Virus record (IMG/VR): IMGVR_UViG_3300024505_000286
Span: 1-50,167 of that record
Source of the DNA: a virus
DNA: 50,167 nucleotides
Strand: one strand, 5' to 3'
Part shown: one piece after another, positions 16,766-24,779 of the stretch
Layout of the letters: each line of letters opens with the position of its first letter
Position numbering within the stretch: position 1 is the first letter of the stretch
Notes under the pieces: model-generated
The model's database searches: none
Seen by the model: only the letters and a program-made list of their open reading frames with translations
What the model was told of the DNA's origin: nothing
Made by a program: the position numbers and the translations under genes

Positions 16766-17296
16766 CTAATCAAGTTTGTTTGTAATCGTGTCATTTATGA
16801 GTCTAAAGCTTCTGATAGGGGCTATATCTGTAAGCGTAACCTGTTGAATGTCAACTCCCCATTTCTTAGCTTCAACCCTCACCTTCTTAGTAAGTGTATT
16901 GTCTATTTCTGGATCTATACACTGTTCTAGAGGTAGGGATATGACGATGTTCTTGATGATAGACTGGGTCATATCAGCCAAGGCATCCTGAGCATCAAAT
17001 ACTTCCAGGAGGAACACTTTGACATCAGATATCTTATATTTGACAACACCTTTAACAACTATGTTTTGTTTATCCTTTGTATATAGCGACTGGGCAGAAA
17101 GGCTCAACGTTGTTACAACAGCATGCTGCTGTATCACTTCATCTATAACAGGGAGTTTCACGTGGAACCCTGGTTTCAATACCTTCTTGAACTTACCAGC
17201 CCTTAGCAAAACAGCTTCCTCATAGTCTGGTATGATCACTGCTGGCATCAAAAAATTCCACCAATGAGTTATTAGGTCTATGAGTTTATCAAACAT
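16766..17296 (-). CDS. SPFH / band-7 (stomatin-prohibitin) domain protein
   Basis: A 176-residue protein. Residues 5-22 (LIDLITHWWNFLMPAVII) are hydrophobic and could anchor in a membrane. The SPFH domain follows: EEAVLLRAGKFKKVLKPGFHVKLPVID (26-52), the strand YTKDKQNIVVKGVVKYKISD (about 73-92), and WGVDIQQVTLTDI (about 148-160). This is essentially the whole band-7 core without the C-terminal coiled coil of stomatins and HflK/C. Cellular members scaffold membrane microdomains and restrain membrane proteases such as FtsH. The gene shares 1 nt with the portal stop and lies before the scaffold promoter, so it is made with TerL and portal. Its use by the phage is unknown. Confidence 0.8.
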   Translation of the reverse strand: MFDKLIDLITHWWNFLMPAVIIPDYEEAVLLRAGKFKKVLKPGFHVKLPVIDEVIQQHAVVTTLSLSAQSLYTKDKQNIVVKGVVKYKISDVKVFLLEVFDAQDALADMTQSIIKNIVISLPLEQCIDPEIDNTLTKKVRVEAKKWGVDIQQVTLTDIAPIRSFRLINDTITNKLD

Positions 17297-19878
17297 TATT
17301 TAGGTTTTTTAGCTCGATTTCTAGCGTTCACCTTTGCTATTTCGAGATCGTTCTTTTGGTTCTCTCTAGCCACCTTCAGCTTTTCTCTTTCGATTTCCAG
17401 CTTCTGTAAACTTTGAGAGTTCTTAGACTGAATGTCTGCCATCTTCATTTCATATTCTCTGCCTGTACGTGACTGTTCAGCTGCAATCTTCTGAATTTCC
17501 AGAACATCAGGAGCTCCACTCTTGTCTATATCTGTAAGAGGACCCACCTTAGCTTCAGCATTTATCAGAGCTATTTCTTTTTTATTGATTCTATCAAGTT
17601 CATTCTGATAGTTCTCATTAGCCATATCTTGTTCCTTCTGGAACTGAGCCTGTTGCAATTGAGACTGAGCAATCTGAGCTTGTTGATCAAGTTGTTGCTG
17701 TTTCAACTGGAGCTCACTATTTTGTAGATCCATTTGTCTGTTTCTCAAGTCTTTAAACACTTTCTTCATTGCTCTCATAGACTTGGTACTGTAAAGTTCA
17801 ATTACATCATACAATGTACCACCATTCTGGATGATAGCCTGAGAAAGACCTCTAAGCTCGTCAAACATTTGCTTATCTTCAGGACGATTTGTCAAGAATA
17901 CTTTCAAATCTCTAAACTTGAGATCAGATCCATTTACAGAAACAAATGCTGATTCACCTTCACTGGTGATATAACTTAGTGTAGACTGAGGCTTCTTGGA
18001 TTCTACATATAGGGCAGCATCAATGATTGCTTGATAGAGCTGACCCATAATATATTCGTGAGCTACAAATAATGGTTCTGTTTGAGAATAAGATTGTTGT
18101 ACAGCTGTGTTTACACCTGTAGCAGATTCACTGGATGTAATAGATCCCATACGTTGTCTGCTCATTCCCACAAGTTCCCAACATTCGTTCTTGAGCTGTT
18201 GAGCCAGTGTGTAACGAGATTGTATTTCCTGTGTACGTGTAAGATCAATGTCTCTAAACTGATTGAATGAGCTTGGACTCTTTAGATTCTCAGGGCTGTC
18301 GTCAATAAATACAACACCACGATTACGAGCTTCCATTTCCCAGATGTCTAGTGCATCTTGTGCATCACCATCCTTGGGAACGGGAATGTGCCTGATGGAT
18401 GTCAAGTACACCTTACCCACTTCCTTCTCAAGGAGCTTGTAAAGCTGGTTCATACAAACATTGTAGAGCACCTGGAAAGGCTTCATTAAGTCTACAAGAC
18501 TCTTAGCCTCTGTGTTCTTCACCTCAAATGTTGTACCAATGATGGGACAATAGTTGAGAAGATTAAACGGTTTGATGTGGTAGATGTCTGGACCAATCTT
18601 TGTTCCTTGATACCACTGATTTATCCATCCCCATTCTAGAGACTGCTGTGTAGGAATGGTGTTAGATTTGTAATTCTCATCTACCAGGACAGACTGCTCA
18701 TTTCCCAATTCATCCAGGTAAATGACCTTACCGATCTTCTTCTTACTAATCCAATAAGAACGGACAACAACATACTTGTATCCAAAAGAGGAAACATTTG
18801 ATGTGAGTCCTAAGAAGTCTTTCAGCCCATCGTTGTTCTCCTTCATTTCTGATTCAATAATCATACGTGTCTGAAGAACAAGAGGATCATATGTGTCGTA
18901 CATTACAGAATCAATACCAGGAATCGCATCAGGATTACCTAGATTGGATTCACGTACATTAATAAGTCCGTAGTCTTGAAGAGATGAACGCAGGTGATCT
19001 ATCTCCTCTTTAGTGAGATCAGGAATGCTCTCAATGATCTCTGAAAGCTCCATAACTTGAACAGTACCAGCAGCATAAGCACCTTGAGCTCTCCCTGTAG
19101 GGTCGCTAATCCACTTTCTATCAGGCGTTGTGAGAAACCATGTATTCTTTGGGTTAGCCACCTCAATGTTAAATCCAAGCTTTGAATTATCTTCATATAT
19201 GTGATAGAATTCTCTTCCTGATATAAGCATGTCACGAAATGCATCTTCTGATTTCTCCTTTAGATTGAACTCTGCCTTTTGACATGTCAATACATGGTTG
19301 GCCCATTTCTCAGCTACAGATGTATAACTGTCAAGCACATCTTTCACTTGCTCCATTGTCATTTGTTCTAGTTCCTCTGGATCAATCTCTTGACCAGTCA
19401 TTGCGGCTTGCTGAACAATCTTTTGCTTGGCTTGACTAATTACGTATTGTTGTAGAATGTCTGTTTTAAATTGCAGCTCTTCAGCTTTGCTGTCATCATC
19501 AAACGCTTTCACCCTGAATGTATCAGGACGCTTTGTGATTTCACCAACCAGCTCATTCACTGGTGTAGTCATGATGGAATACATCTTCACATATGCAGGA
19601 AGCTGTAAGTCAGCTGTCATGATGTCTGTAAATGATTTCACCTGTGGTTCTTGATAGAAGTCTTCCATACGAAGAATACCTTTTATCAAGTCGTAGTTTT
19701 TGACAAATGTATCACGGTTCTTTACATACTCAGCATAAGACTTGTTTGCAAAGTAGTCCATCGTGTTCTTTATCCAACTCTCATCCTGCTTCTCTTTGTC
19801 AGTTTTAAACTGATCAGGGAATATGTTTAGATAGGCATATCTAATCGTAGCATCCTTGGTATATCTAATGATAGCCAT
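17296..19878 (-). CDS. Portal protein
   Basis: An 860-residue protein directly after TerL, sharing one nucleotide with it. The portal core is within about residues 60-620 (VKSFTDIMTADLQLPAYVKMYSIM, NTWFLTTPDRKWISDPTGRAQG, and a helical stem segment SYSQTEPLFVAHEYIMGQLYQAII). The C-terminal 200 residues are a long Gln/Lys/Glu-rich coiled coil (QLKQQQLDQQAQIAQSQLQ and following), which could form the barrel extending into the head. The length matches crAss-like portals, which are large. The protein forms the dodecameric DNA channel at the head vertex and docks the terminase. Confidence 0.8.
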   Translation of the reverse strand: MAIIRYTKDATIRYAYLNIFPDQFKTDKEKQDESWIKNTMDYFANKSYAEYVKNRDTFVKNYDLIKGILRMEDFYQEPQVKSFTDIMTADLQLPAYVKMYSIMTTPVNELVGEITKRPDTFRVKAFDDDSKAEELQFKTDILQQYVISQAKQKIVQQAAMTGQEIDPEELEQMTMEQVKDVLDSYTSVAEKWANHVLTCQKAEFNLKEKSEDAFRDMLISGREFYHIYEDNSKLGFNIEVANPKNTWFLTTPDRKWISDPTGRAQGAYAAGTVQVMELSEIIESIPDLTKEEIDHLRSSLQDYGLINVRESNLGNPDAIPGIDSVMYDTYDPLVLQTRMIIESEMKENNDGLKDFLGLTSNVSSFGYKYVVVRSYWISKKKIGKVIYLDELGNEQSVLVDENYKSNTIPTQQSLEWGWINQWYQGTKIGPDIYHIKPFNLLNYCPIIGTTFEVKNTEAKSLVDLMKPFQVLYNVCMNQLYKLLEKEVGKVYLTSIRHIPVPKDGDAQDALDIWEMEARNRGVVFIDDSPENLKSPSSFNQFRDIDLTRTQEIQSRYTLAQQLKNECWELVGMSRQRMGSITSSESATGVNTAVQQSYSQTEPLFVAHEYIMGQLYQAIIDAALYVESKKPQSTLSYITSEGESAFVSVNGSDLKFRDLKVFLTNRPEDKQMFDELRGLSQAIIQNGGTLYDVIELYSTKSMRAMKKVFKDLRNRQMDLQNSELQLKQQQLDQQAQIAQSQLQQAQFQKEQDMANENYQNELDRINKKEIALINAEAKVGPLTDIDKSGAPDVLEIQKIAAEQSRTGREYEMKMADIQSKNSQSLQKLEIEREKLKVARENQKNDLEIAKVNARNRAKKPK

Positions 19879-21905
19879 TATGTAAAAAGTTTACTTTTTT
19901 TCCTTTTATTAAATAACCCACGAGATTCTGTGAACAACACATTCTTCTTATTGGGTTTGAATATCGCGCTCACTCTAGGATCACTGGATCCTCCCACCTT
20001 ACCAAGCACAGGATCCATCTTAAGAGCCTGAGCAATAGCAAGTTCTGCAGCCACAATACGGTCAAAGTTACCTTGATCGTTGTATTGGATGATTTCTTCC
20101 AACAGCACAGGATCAAATATCTTTGATACACCTGTCACTTCTTTCACTATCTTTCCGTCATCATCCTTCTCAGAATACACCACTTCCTCCATATACTTCT
20201 TCAGACAGTTGTGTAGATAGTCTCTGATTTTCTCAGAAGAACGGTGTACACCATAGTCACGTTTCACTGTTGTTCCAGGCACCACTTCCTTCAACCAATC
20301 AGGTTGCTTCTCTAGGTAGTGTGCATCTCCTTTTGCTTTCATATATTCTATGAAAGATATGTCATCGTTCTCACAAAGTGTACGTGCATTGAAATACTTG
20401 ATGAGAAGTCGTGCCTGTTCTTCCCAGGTGTCTTTCTTATCAGGTCTTGCACAATACGAAGCTACGAACATATCCTGATATTTCTCTCCTGTAATATCAT
20501 GCATTCTTTTATAAATGTACACACTACCAAGAGATGTAGAATACGCAGCTTGTCCTTGTCTGTATGGGTCAACCCCTGCTACATAGAGTCCGTATGGAGG
20601 ATTCTCGATAGGGAATTCGTATATAACAACAGGAGCATCTTTTAAGTCACTGTTCTTTAGAGGGAAGTTGGTTATTGGTTGTTTGTCCGTAAACTCGTGA
20701 CAAATCTTTTCACCGTCATTAAACAGAATAACAGGAGTGCCCGTACGCCCCTGCATAAGCAACCTACTCTTTTGACGTTTGGCTGCTTCTATATCAAATA
20801 TGTTTGTGTCCTCATTGAGGAAGATGTCATCCACTTCAATTGGATAGTACATCTTCTCTTTCAAATAAGCCACTCTGTCTCCAGCCTTCTTTAGTCTTTC
20901 TAAATTGTTTGTGGTGATTTCAAGAGCTTTGTCTTCATTGCTCACCAACATCTTAACATTATACAAGTCACTGTCAACAGGCTGTTCCAAAAACTCACCG
21001 AGCGTGCTTTCTTCTTTTGCCTCCATGCGATACTTATATGAGATAAATAACCCATGAACGCGCGTGTCATCTTTCTCATTGTTATAACTTAGGAAGTTAA
21101 AATTGTCTGCATCAAACATCAAGGATTTAGCATCCATGAATTTCTTCATATCACCACCTGTACCTGTAAGCAAAGGAGAACATCCCCAACCATAAGGTGT
21201 GGTGAAACCAGGCACAGCTGCCTGAAAACCTCTAAGGAAATTTCCCTTACCAATCTCATCAATAATTAGTTTACGTGGTTTTGTACCTGCAATAGCTTCC
21301 TCGTTATTACCTTCATCCAAGTTACGGATGAGGATTTGGGAGAACGGTATACGTTCCCCTCCACGAGTCTTGATACCTAGGGTGACTTGGTTTTTCCAAT
21401 TATCCTCCACTCTCTGCCATCTCCATGCTTCAGGCAAAAAGTTGAGGCCCTTGTCCAGCTTATCTGTGATCAGCTTTATATCGGGGGCATTTAACCCAGC
21501 GATCACATTCTGGGAATTTTCGTCAAACGTTGCGCCCCACCCTATGTAAGAAGCCTCTAAAACAGACTTGGCAAAACGTCTAATTCCTAGGATGACCAAG
21601 CCCTTTTTTTCTTGTTGTGCCCTGTCGATTTCATTTGTCACTATCCATTCGTTATCACGCAACAGGGGATTGGCATATTTCTGATATATTCTTCCACGCT
21701 CATCAACAACATCCACCTCTGTATGCCACATGTTCAGATGCCAGTATAAAAATGGGTTGATGTATACACCGCCCATCATGCAACCATTGAGACAAAGCTC
21801 TTTGTGAAAGTCATAGAACTGTTTATACTCCTCTGACTCACGGTCAGGCAGACGCCCCTGGTTAATAAACCAGTCTTTGTAGTCTATGCTTTTAAGCTCG
21901 CCCAT
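19878..21905 (-). CDS. terL: Terminase large subunit
   Basis: A 675-residue DNA-packaging motor. The ATPase has a deviant Walker A at 107-114 (GIRRFAKS, Ala in place of the last Gly) and Walker B with catalytic acid at 214-217 (IIDE). The LLTGTGG segment near 245 is the coupling motif. The nuclease domain begins near residue 450 with VAGVDPYRQGQ (first metal-binding Asp) and continues with ENDD and a late Asp near DRIVAAE. Both domains are intact, so it should package and cut. It is the first large gene of the leftward arm and overlaps the gene before it and the portal by 1 nt each. Confidence 0.88.
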   Translation of the reverse strand: MGELKSIDYKDWFINQGRLPDRESEEYKQFYDFHKELCLNGCMMGGVYINPFLYWHLNMWHTEVDVVDERGRIYQKYANPLLRDNEWIVTNEIDRAQQEKKGLVILGIRRFAKSVLEASYIGWGATFDENSQNVIAGLNAPDIKLITDKLDKGLNFLPEAWRWQRVEDNWKNQVTLGIKTRGGERIPFSQILIRNLDEGNNEEAIAGTKPRKLIIDEIGKGNFLRGFQAAVPGFTTPYGWGCSPLLTGTGGDMKKFMDAKSLMFDADNFNFLSYNNEKDDTRVHGLFISYKYRMEAKEESTLGEFLEQPVDSDLYNVKMLVSNEDKALEITTNNLERLKKAGDRVAYLKEKMYYPIEVDDIFLNEDTNIFDIEAAKRQKSRLLMQGRTGTPVILFNDGEKICHEFTDKQPITNFPLKNSDLKDAPVVIYEFPIENPPYGLYVAGVDPYRQGQAAYSTSLGSVYIYKRMHDITGEKYQDMFVASYCARPDKKDTWEEQARLLIKYFNARTLCENDDISFIEYMKAKGDAHYLEKQPDWLKEVVPGTTVKRDYGVHRSSEKIRDYLHNCLKKYMEEVVYSEKDDDGKIVKEVTGVSKIFDPVLLEEIIQYNDQGNFDRIVAAELAIAQALKMDPVLGKVGGSSDPRVSAIFKPNKKNVLFTESRGLFNKRKKSKLFT

Positions 21906-22240
21906 TATCGTCTGCTCTTAAGGAAGTCCTCAGCCATGGAGCTTAGTTCTCCATTGCCTCTGATTTCCACTTTAGCTTCTTCCTTCTCTCTTAGTTTCTC
22001 CACCACCTCTAGAAGAGCCAAGTAGTTCTTCATTGTTTCCTGTATAAACTTACCTTGTGCTTCGATTGATGCAATCACCATGGGAAGCATGCCTCCTTTG
22101 GCTGTAGGTTTCCACTCAATCCTATCTTTAAGTTCATGCAGGGGATTGGCATCAACATACGCCTTCCAGGAGGAAAGCTGTTGTTCTGCCCAATCAAGCT
22201 CAGCATTTACGTATGTAGTTTTTTTAATAGTCTTCGCCAT
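21905..22240 (-). CDS. Small helical protein upstream of terL
   Basis: A 111-residue, mostly helical protein, MAKTIKKTTYVNAELDWAEQQLSSWKAYV. The C-terminal half (IQETMKNYLALLEVVEKLREKEEAKVEI) looks like a coiled coil. It ends in the first base of the terL start. Small terminase subunits usually lie just before terL and oligomerise through such helices, so it is a candidate TerS, but no DNA-binding motif is obvious. It overlaps the upstream gene by 17 nt. Confidence 0.5.
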   Translation of the reverse strand: MAKTIKKTTYVNAELDWAEQQLSSWKAYVDANPLHELKDRIEWKPTAKGGMLPMVIASIEAQGKFIQETMKNYLALLEVVEKLREKEEAKVEIRGNGELSSMAEDFLKSRR

Positions 22241-22505
22241 CTTCTTCTTTTAATATGTTCTCCAGATTCATCCCCTCCTTTATAATCTGATCAATTTCAC
22301 TCTCGTCTGTATGGGGCACGTCCATGTCTAGCTCAGCCTTGTATTTATCAAGAGCAAACAACAGCTCTCTGTCAGTGAGTCCCCACACATCTCCATATTC
22401 ATCTAGCGCAGTGGCTAGGTGTCTACCCATATTGTAATTAGGGTAGCTTACATGTAATTGTTGTAAGAGTGCGAGCACTCTGTAATAATCATTGGGTCTT
22501 CCCAT
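22224..22505 (-). CDS. Hypothetical protein in the packaging operon
   Basis: A 93-residue protein, MGRPNDYYRVLALLQQLHVSYP, with an acidic C-terminal half (DMDVPHTDESEIDQIIKEGMNLENILKEEDGEDY). The N-terminal half is helical with the sequence NMGRHLATALDEYGDVWGLTDRELLFALDKY, which could be a small protein-protein interaction fold. No family is recognised. It is packed between two other small genes and overlaps the next by 17 nt. Confidence 0.5.
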   Translation of the reverse strand: MGRPNDYYRVLALLQQLHVSYPNYNMGRHLATALDEYGDVWGLTDRELLFALDKYKAELDMDVPHTDESEIDQIIKEGMNLENILKEEDGEDY

Positions 22506-22514
22506 GTCTACAAT

Positions 22515-22694
22515 TTAGGCAATAATCCCAGCTGAACTTGCAGACAGCTTGTTTAGTCCAGGCGTAATTACATCCTTTATAAGCTTAGCAATCTGTTCGT
22601 TGGCCAGTGTTTTTACATCTTCTGAAATGCCTGGTGTGGCAACAAGTGCCCCCAGCTTTTCAATTACTATCCATGCTTCCACTACAGGGTTCAT
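22515..22694 (-). CDS. Small hypothetical protein
   Basis: A 59-residue protein, MNPVVEAWIVIEKLGALVATPG, reading ISEDVKTLANEQIAKLIKD in the middle and ending with TAA. Its ATG overlaps the upstream TGA in an ATGA arrangement, which argues for a coupled real gene. It is helical with a hydrophobic N-terminal half but no clear membrane segment. The function is unknown. Confidence 0.55.
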   Translation of the reverse strand: MNPVVEAWIVIEKLGALVATPGISEDVKTLANEQIAKLIKDVITPGLNKLSASSAGIIA

Positions 22695-22945
22695 ATTAAT
22701 TGGTTTAAATCTTCGTCTGTCATATCTTCGTCTTTCCTTTCATCCAGCTCCACATCTATTTCAAACTCATCCTCAGGATTGACATTCATATATTCTTCCT
22801 TTATGGCTATAGCAATGTTGTCTTGCACCTCGTTGGCTGTTCCCATGATGTCAACATAGTCAGCCCCCTTGTTCCAAGCGTCATGAAGAATGTCTATCAA
22901 CACCTTCAACGGAATTTTCTTCAATATTACTTCGTTGTTTTCCAT
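22691..22945 (-). CDS. Small acidic hypothetical protein
   Basis: An 84-residue protein, MENNEVILKKIPLKVLIDILHD. The C-terminal half is very acidic (NPEDEFEIDVELDERKDEDMTDEDLNQLI). It overlaps the end of the upstream zinc-ribbon gene by 65 nt in another frame and is coupled to the downstream gene by ATGA. An internal start at residue 34 would remove the overlap but also most of the ordered N-terminal half, so the first ATG is preferred. Confidence 0.5.
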   Translation of the reverse strand: MENNEVILKKIPLKVLIDILHDAWNKGADYVDIMGTANEVQDNIAIAIKEEYMNVNPEDEFEIDVELDERKDEDMTDEDLNQLI

Positions 22946-23225
22946 CGTTTTTCATTTGCTCTTCTTGTTCTTGTGTCACCACAGCTGTCCATTTCTTTAG
23001 AGGACATTCACATGAGAGACACTTGGTTTTAGCAGACAGGGTGCATCCACATTTTGTGCAATGCTCATCGAGACGTAGGGTTTTATATCCCCACCTGTTA
23101 GATGAATGATAGTCACATTGCTTACAAATGCTAAGCCTCGAAAGGCTCGTCTCCTTTATAATCGTCTTCAGCTCCTCTGAGGGAAACAGGTTGTTCTTCC
23201 ATCCCTCGTAAATCTGTGATAGCAT
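22881..23225 (-). CDS. Zinc-ribbon protein
   Basis: A 114-residue protein. Two or three zinc-binding Cys sets are visible: CKQC (about 34-37), CTKCGC (about 56-61) and CLSCEC (about 69-74). The N-terminal part (MLSQIYEGWKNNLFPSEELK) is an amphipathic helix seen in similar phage zinc-ribbon proteins. The tail is hydrophilic. It may bind nucleic acid or serve in assembly; the function is not known. It overlaps the IHF-like gene by 95 nt and the next gene by 65 nt, an unusually dense arrangement. Confidence 0.6.
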   Translation of the reverse strand: MLSQIYEGWKNNLFPSEELKTIIKETSLSRLSICKQCDYHSSNRWGYKTLRLDEHCTKCGCTLSAKTKCLSCECPLKKWTAVVTQEQEEQMKNDGKQRSNIEENSVEGVDRHSS

Positions 23226-23604
23226 ACATTCTTGGTTTTAAATCTCTTATGCAATCTTTAGCAATCTGTAATTTGAGCTCCAGCGACTTCCTTTTCTGTT
23301 CCGTCAGTGCATCGTCTTCCAACATCTTAGAGAACAGCGCCACCTGACTGTGATGTTTCTCCATCTGCCTGACAGCCTTCCCCTCATTGAAGAAGAATTT
23401 CCCAAACCCACTTATCTCCAAGCTCTTTACATTCTTCAGCGCCTCATTAGCTCCCTGAAACTGGTGGTTGACAACAGCCTCAATCGTCTTCTCACTGAGC
23501 AACATCTTAGGAGCCAGCTTTCTTATTATCCAATCCTTGACGGACAGACTCATTGGCTTATTGTCCGTGAACAAGTCTGATTTCAAGGGTGACATCATTT
23601 TCAA
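23131..23604 (-). CDS. HU/IHF-like DNA-binding protein (first copy)
   Basis: A 157-residue protein. Residues about 18-85 match the HU/IHF pattern: MSLSVKDWIIRKLAPKMLLSEKTIEAVV, a helical dimer part, then SLEISGFGKFFFNEGK, the GFG-F turn. A coiled coil follows (MLEDDALTEQKRKSLELKLQIAKD). The likely role is DNA bending in replication or packaging. A second possible start is the ATG at 23553 (residue 18), which begins exactly at the domain and avoids the 47-nt overlap with the upstream gene; the longer form is given here. crAss-like phages usually encode two such subunits, the other here being at 5639-6121. Confidence 0.65.
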   Translation of the reverse strand: MKMMSPLKSDLFTDNKPMSLSVKDWIIRKLAPKMLLSEKTIEAVVNHQFQGANEALKNVKSLEISGFGKFFFNEGKAVRQMEKHHSQVALFSKMLEDDALTEQKRKSLELKLQIAKDCIRDLKPRMYAITDLRGMEEQPVSLRGAEDDYKGDEPFEA

Positions 23605-23905
23605 AGTTTAATACTATCCTAGGATTCACCTTCACCTTCGTCCCATCCTTCACTAATACGCCCATCTTCTTCAGCCTAGAAATAATGTTATTTATAGACG
23701 GATTGGTGGTGCCATACTTCTCACAAAAATCCTTCCTTATATTAGCATAAGAGATGTTACCTCTTATAGCTGCATAGGCTATAAGCTGTATTTCCCTCTG
23801 TGTAAGCTTCAAATCATTAATAGAAGAAAGGATGGTGTAATACCTCTCTGCTAACAGATAATCGTCCTTCTCTTCCTTCTTTAGTTTTTGTAATATCACT
23901 CTCAT
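23558..23905 (-). CDS. Winged helix-turn-helix protein
   Basis: A 115-residue protein. Residues 36-90 (LTQREIQLIAYAAIRGN, NIRKDFCEKYGTTNPSINNIISRLKKMGVLVKDG) form a winged helix with the recognition helix at SINNIISRLKKMGVL. It is the first gene of the leftward arm, 15 nt from the promoter's TATCTTTG element, so it may regulate that promoter. A small terminase role is an alternative, because such folds also occur in TerS. Confidence 0.6.
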   Translation of the reverse strand: MRVILQKLKKEEKDDYLLAERYYTILSSINDLKLTQREIQLIAYAAIRGNISYANIRKDFCEKYGTTNPSINNIISRLKKMGVLVKDGTKVKVNPRIVLNFENDVTLEIRLVHGQ

Positions 23906-23919
23906 TATGTAGAATGGTA

Positions 23920-23951
23920 CAAAGATACAATGTTATTCTAACATGTTCAAA
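23920..23951 (-). promoter_or_regulatory. Bacteroidota promoter of the leftward arm
   Basis: On the minus strand TTTG (23951-23948) and TATCTTTG (23927-23920) are separated by 20 nt. Both boxes match the Bacteroidota TTTG / TAnnTTTG consensus exactly. The site is 15 nt before the first leftward gene and should drive the regulator, IHF and packaging genes. Confidence 0.8.
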
Positions 23952-24137
23952 TACAATCTTTTAGCTTATTGCTATATTATGCTCTTTTTTCCATCTCCCA
24001 GACCATTCCATCCACCACTTACACCCATTTAACCACATTCTATCTATAGGACCAGACTTATTCTCTCACCCCACCCTCCACCCCAAAGTTACAAACCTTC
24101 CTCCATATAAGCCAAATTTATTTTTGTAAACCTATGG

Positions 24138-24187
24138 CCTGACAAAACACCCCCCTATGTCAACTCATATCCTGACAAGCCCCCCTA
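24138..24187 (+). repeat. Direct repeat CCTGACAA-CCCCCCTA
   Basis: Two copies, 24138-24157 and 24171-24187, start 33 nt apart. Both read CCTGACAA, then CCCCCCTA; the first has three extra bases between the two blocks. The spacing of about three helical turns would fit an iteron-like protein site. Confidence 0.5.
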
Positions 24188-24470
24188 CACTTGTAAGTGC
24201 CCCTAGGTATTATGTGTATAGGAGGGGAGGGTACTCCATTTCAAAACCCCCAGCCTGTCTTGCAATGTTGGGGCTACCCCCCATCAATTGCTACAGAATG
24301 GGCGATTTTGCCAGGTAAAACGTTCTGGAAATCTTTTCTAAAGGACAGCAACAGTTCAACGGTCTGCCACAAGTTCATTGCTGCATTCTAAAGGAATAGA
24401 TTAATTATGGAGAATTAAGCCACTAAGAACGGCAGACACATCATGGGAAGACCAGTTCTTCCCTTGTCCT

Positions 24471-24493
24471 CATTCCATCCCAAAACCATTTAA
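24471..24493 (+). promoter_or_regulatory. CCAAAACC leader element, copy 1
   Basis: CCATCCCAAAACCATTTAA lies 21 nt before the gene at 24514 and follows the hairpin at 24445-24463. Related copies occur at 24742-24760 and 25128-25148, each directly after a terminator and before a single gene. No TTTG / TAnnTTTG boxes are nearby, so it may be part of a different, phage-specific promoter. Confidence 0.45.
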
Positions 24494-24513
24494 CAGCCTT
24501 AAAATTAAACGTT

Positions 24514-24714
24514 ATGCTAGTAACAACAACAAGCCAATTGACAGGCAAACAACACACAATGGAGCTAGACATTACAGAAGAACAGATTGATTCCTACTTA
24601 AGTGGTGCTAAGGTGCAGGATGCATTTCCTCACCTCAAGCCACATGAAAGGGAGTTCATTCTAACAGGAATGACACCTGAAGAGTGGGATGAATTAGTTG
24701 CATTCGGAGAATAA
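24514..24714 (+). CDS. Small protein of a widespread mobile-element family
   Basis: A 66-residue protein. The C-terminal half, DAFPHLKPHEREFILTGMTPEEWDEL, resembles a short conserved motif (FP-L-x-x-x-EREF-TG-TPEEW) that I associate with proteins of phages and plasmids, of unknown function. The N-terminal half (TTTSQLTGKQHTMELDITEEQIDSY) resembles a small beta domain. It is the first gene of the rightward arm, a single-gene unit between the CCAAAACC element and a strong terminator, so it is probably highly and early expressed. Confidence 0.65.
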   Translation: MLVTTTSQLTGKQHTMELDITEEQIDSYLSGAKVQDAFPHLKPHEREFILTGMTPEEWDELVAFGE

Positions 24715-24738
24715 GCACGCTCAATGCGTGCTTTTTTT
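24715..24738 (+). terminator. Intrinsic terminator
   Basis: GCACGC (24715-24720) pairs with GCGTGC (24726-24731) around a 5-nt loop and is followed by seven T. It begins in the base after the stop codon of the gene before it. Confidence 0.9.
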
Positions 24739-24741
24739 ATT

Positions 24742-24760
24742 CATTCCAAAACCATTAAAC
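24742..24760 (+). promoter_or_regulatory. CCAAAACC leader element, copy 2
   Basis: CATTCCAAAACCATTAAAC lies 3 nt after the T run of the preceding terminator and 19 nt before the gene at 24780. Compared with copy 1 it lacks a CATCC insertion but keeps CCAAAACCATT. Confidence 0.45.
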
Positions 24761-24779
24761 AACTATAAATCAATACATT

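Larger units (their letters stand above)
23952..24513. other. C-rich divergent intergenic region (origin or control candidate)
   Basis: These 562 nt between the divergent arms have no convincing gene. The plus strand from 23990 to 24200 is unusually rich in C and poor in G, unlike the flanks. It contains two related direct repeats (24138-24157 and 24171-24187, both CCTGACAA then CCCCCCTA), a CACTT-GT-AAGTG palindrome at 24188-24199, and a GGGAAG / CTTCCC hairpin at 24445-24463. It would suit an origin or a transcription switch; I see no known origin signature. Confidence 0.4.

Noticed and set aside
24119-24126. TATTTTTG as a rightward promoter -7 box
   Set aside because: No TTTG-like box at the proper distance and nearly 390 nt before the first gene; left as unproven.
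24197-24391. A 64-codon plus-strand ORF in the divergent region
   Set aside because: Its composition (many Pro, Trp, Cys and Gly) is unlike the phage proteins, it has no A-rich leader, and it overlaps the hairpin and repeat structures; treated as non-coding.
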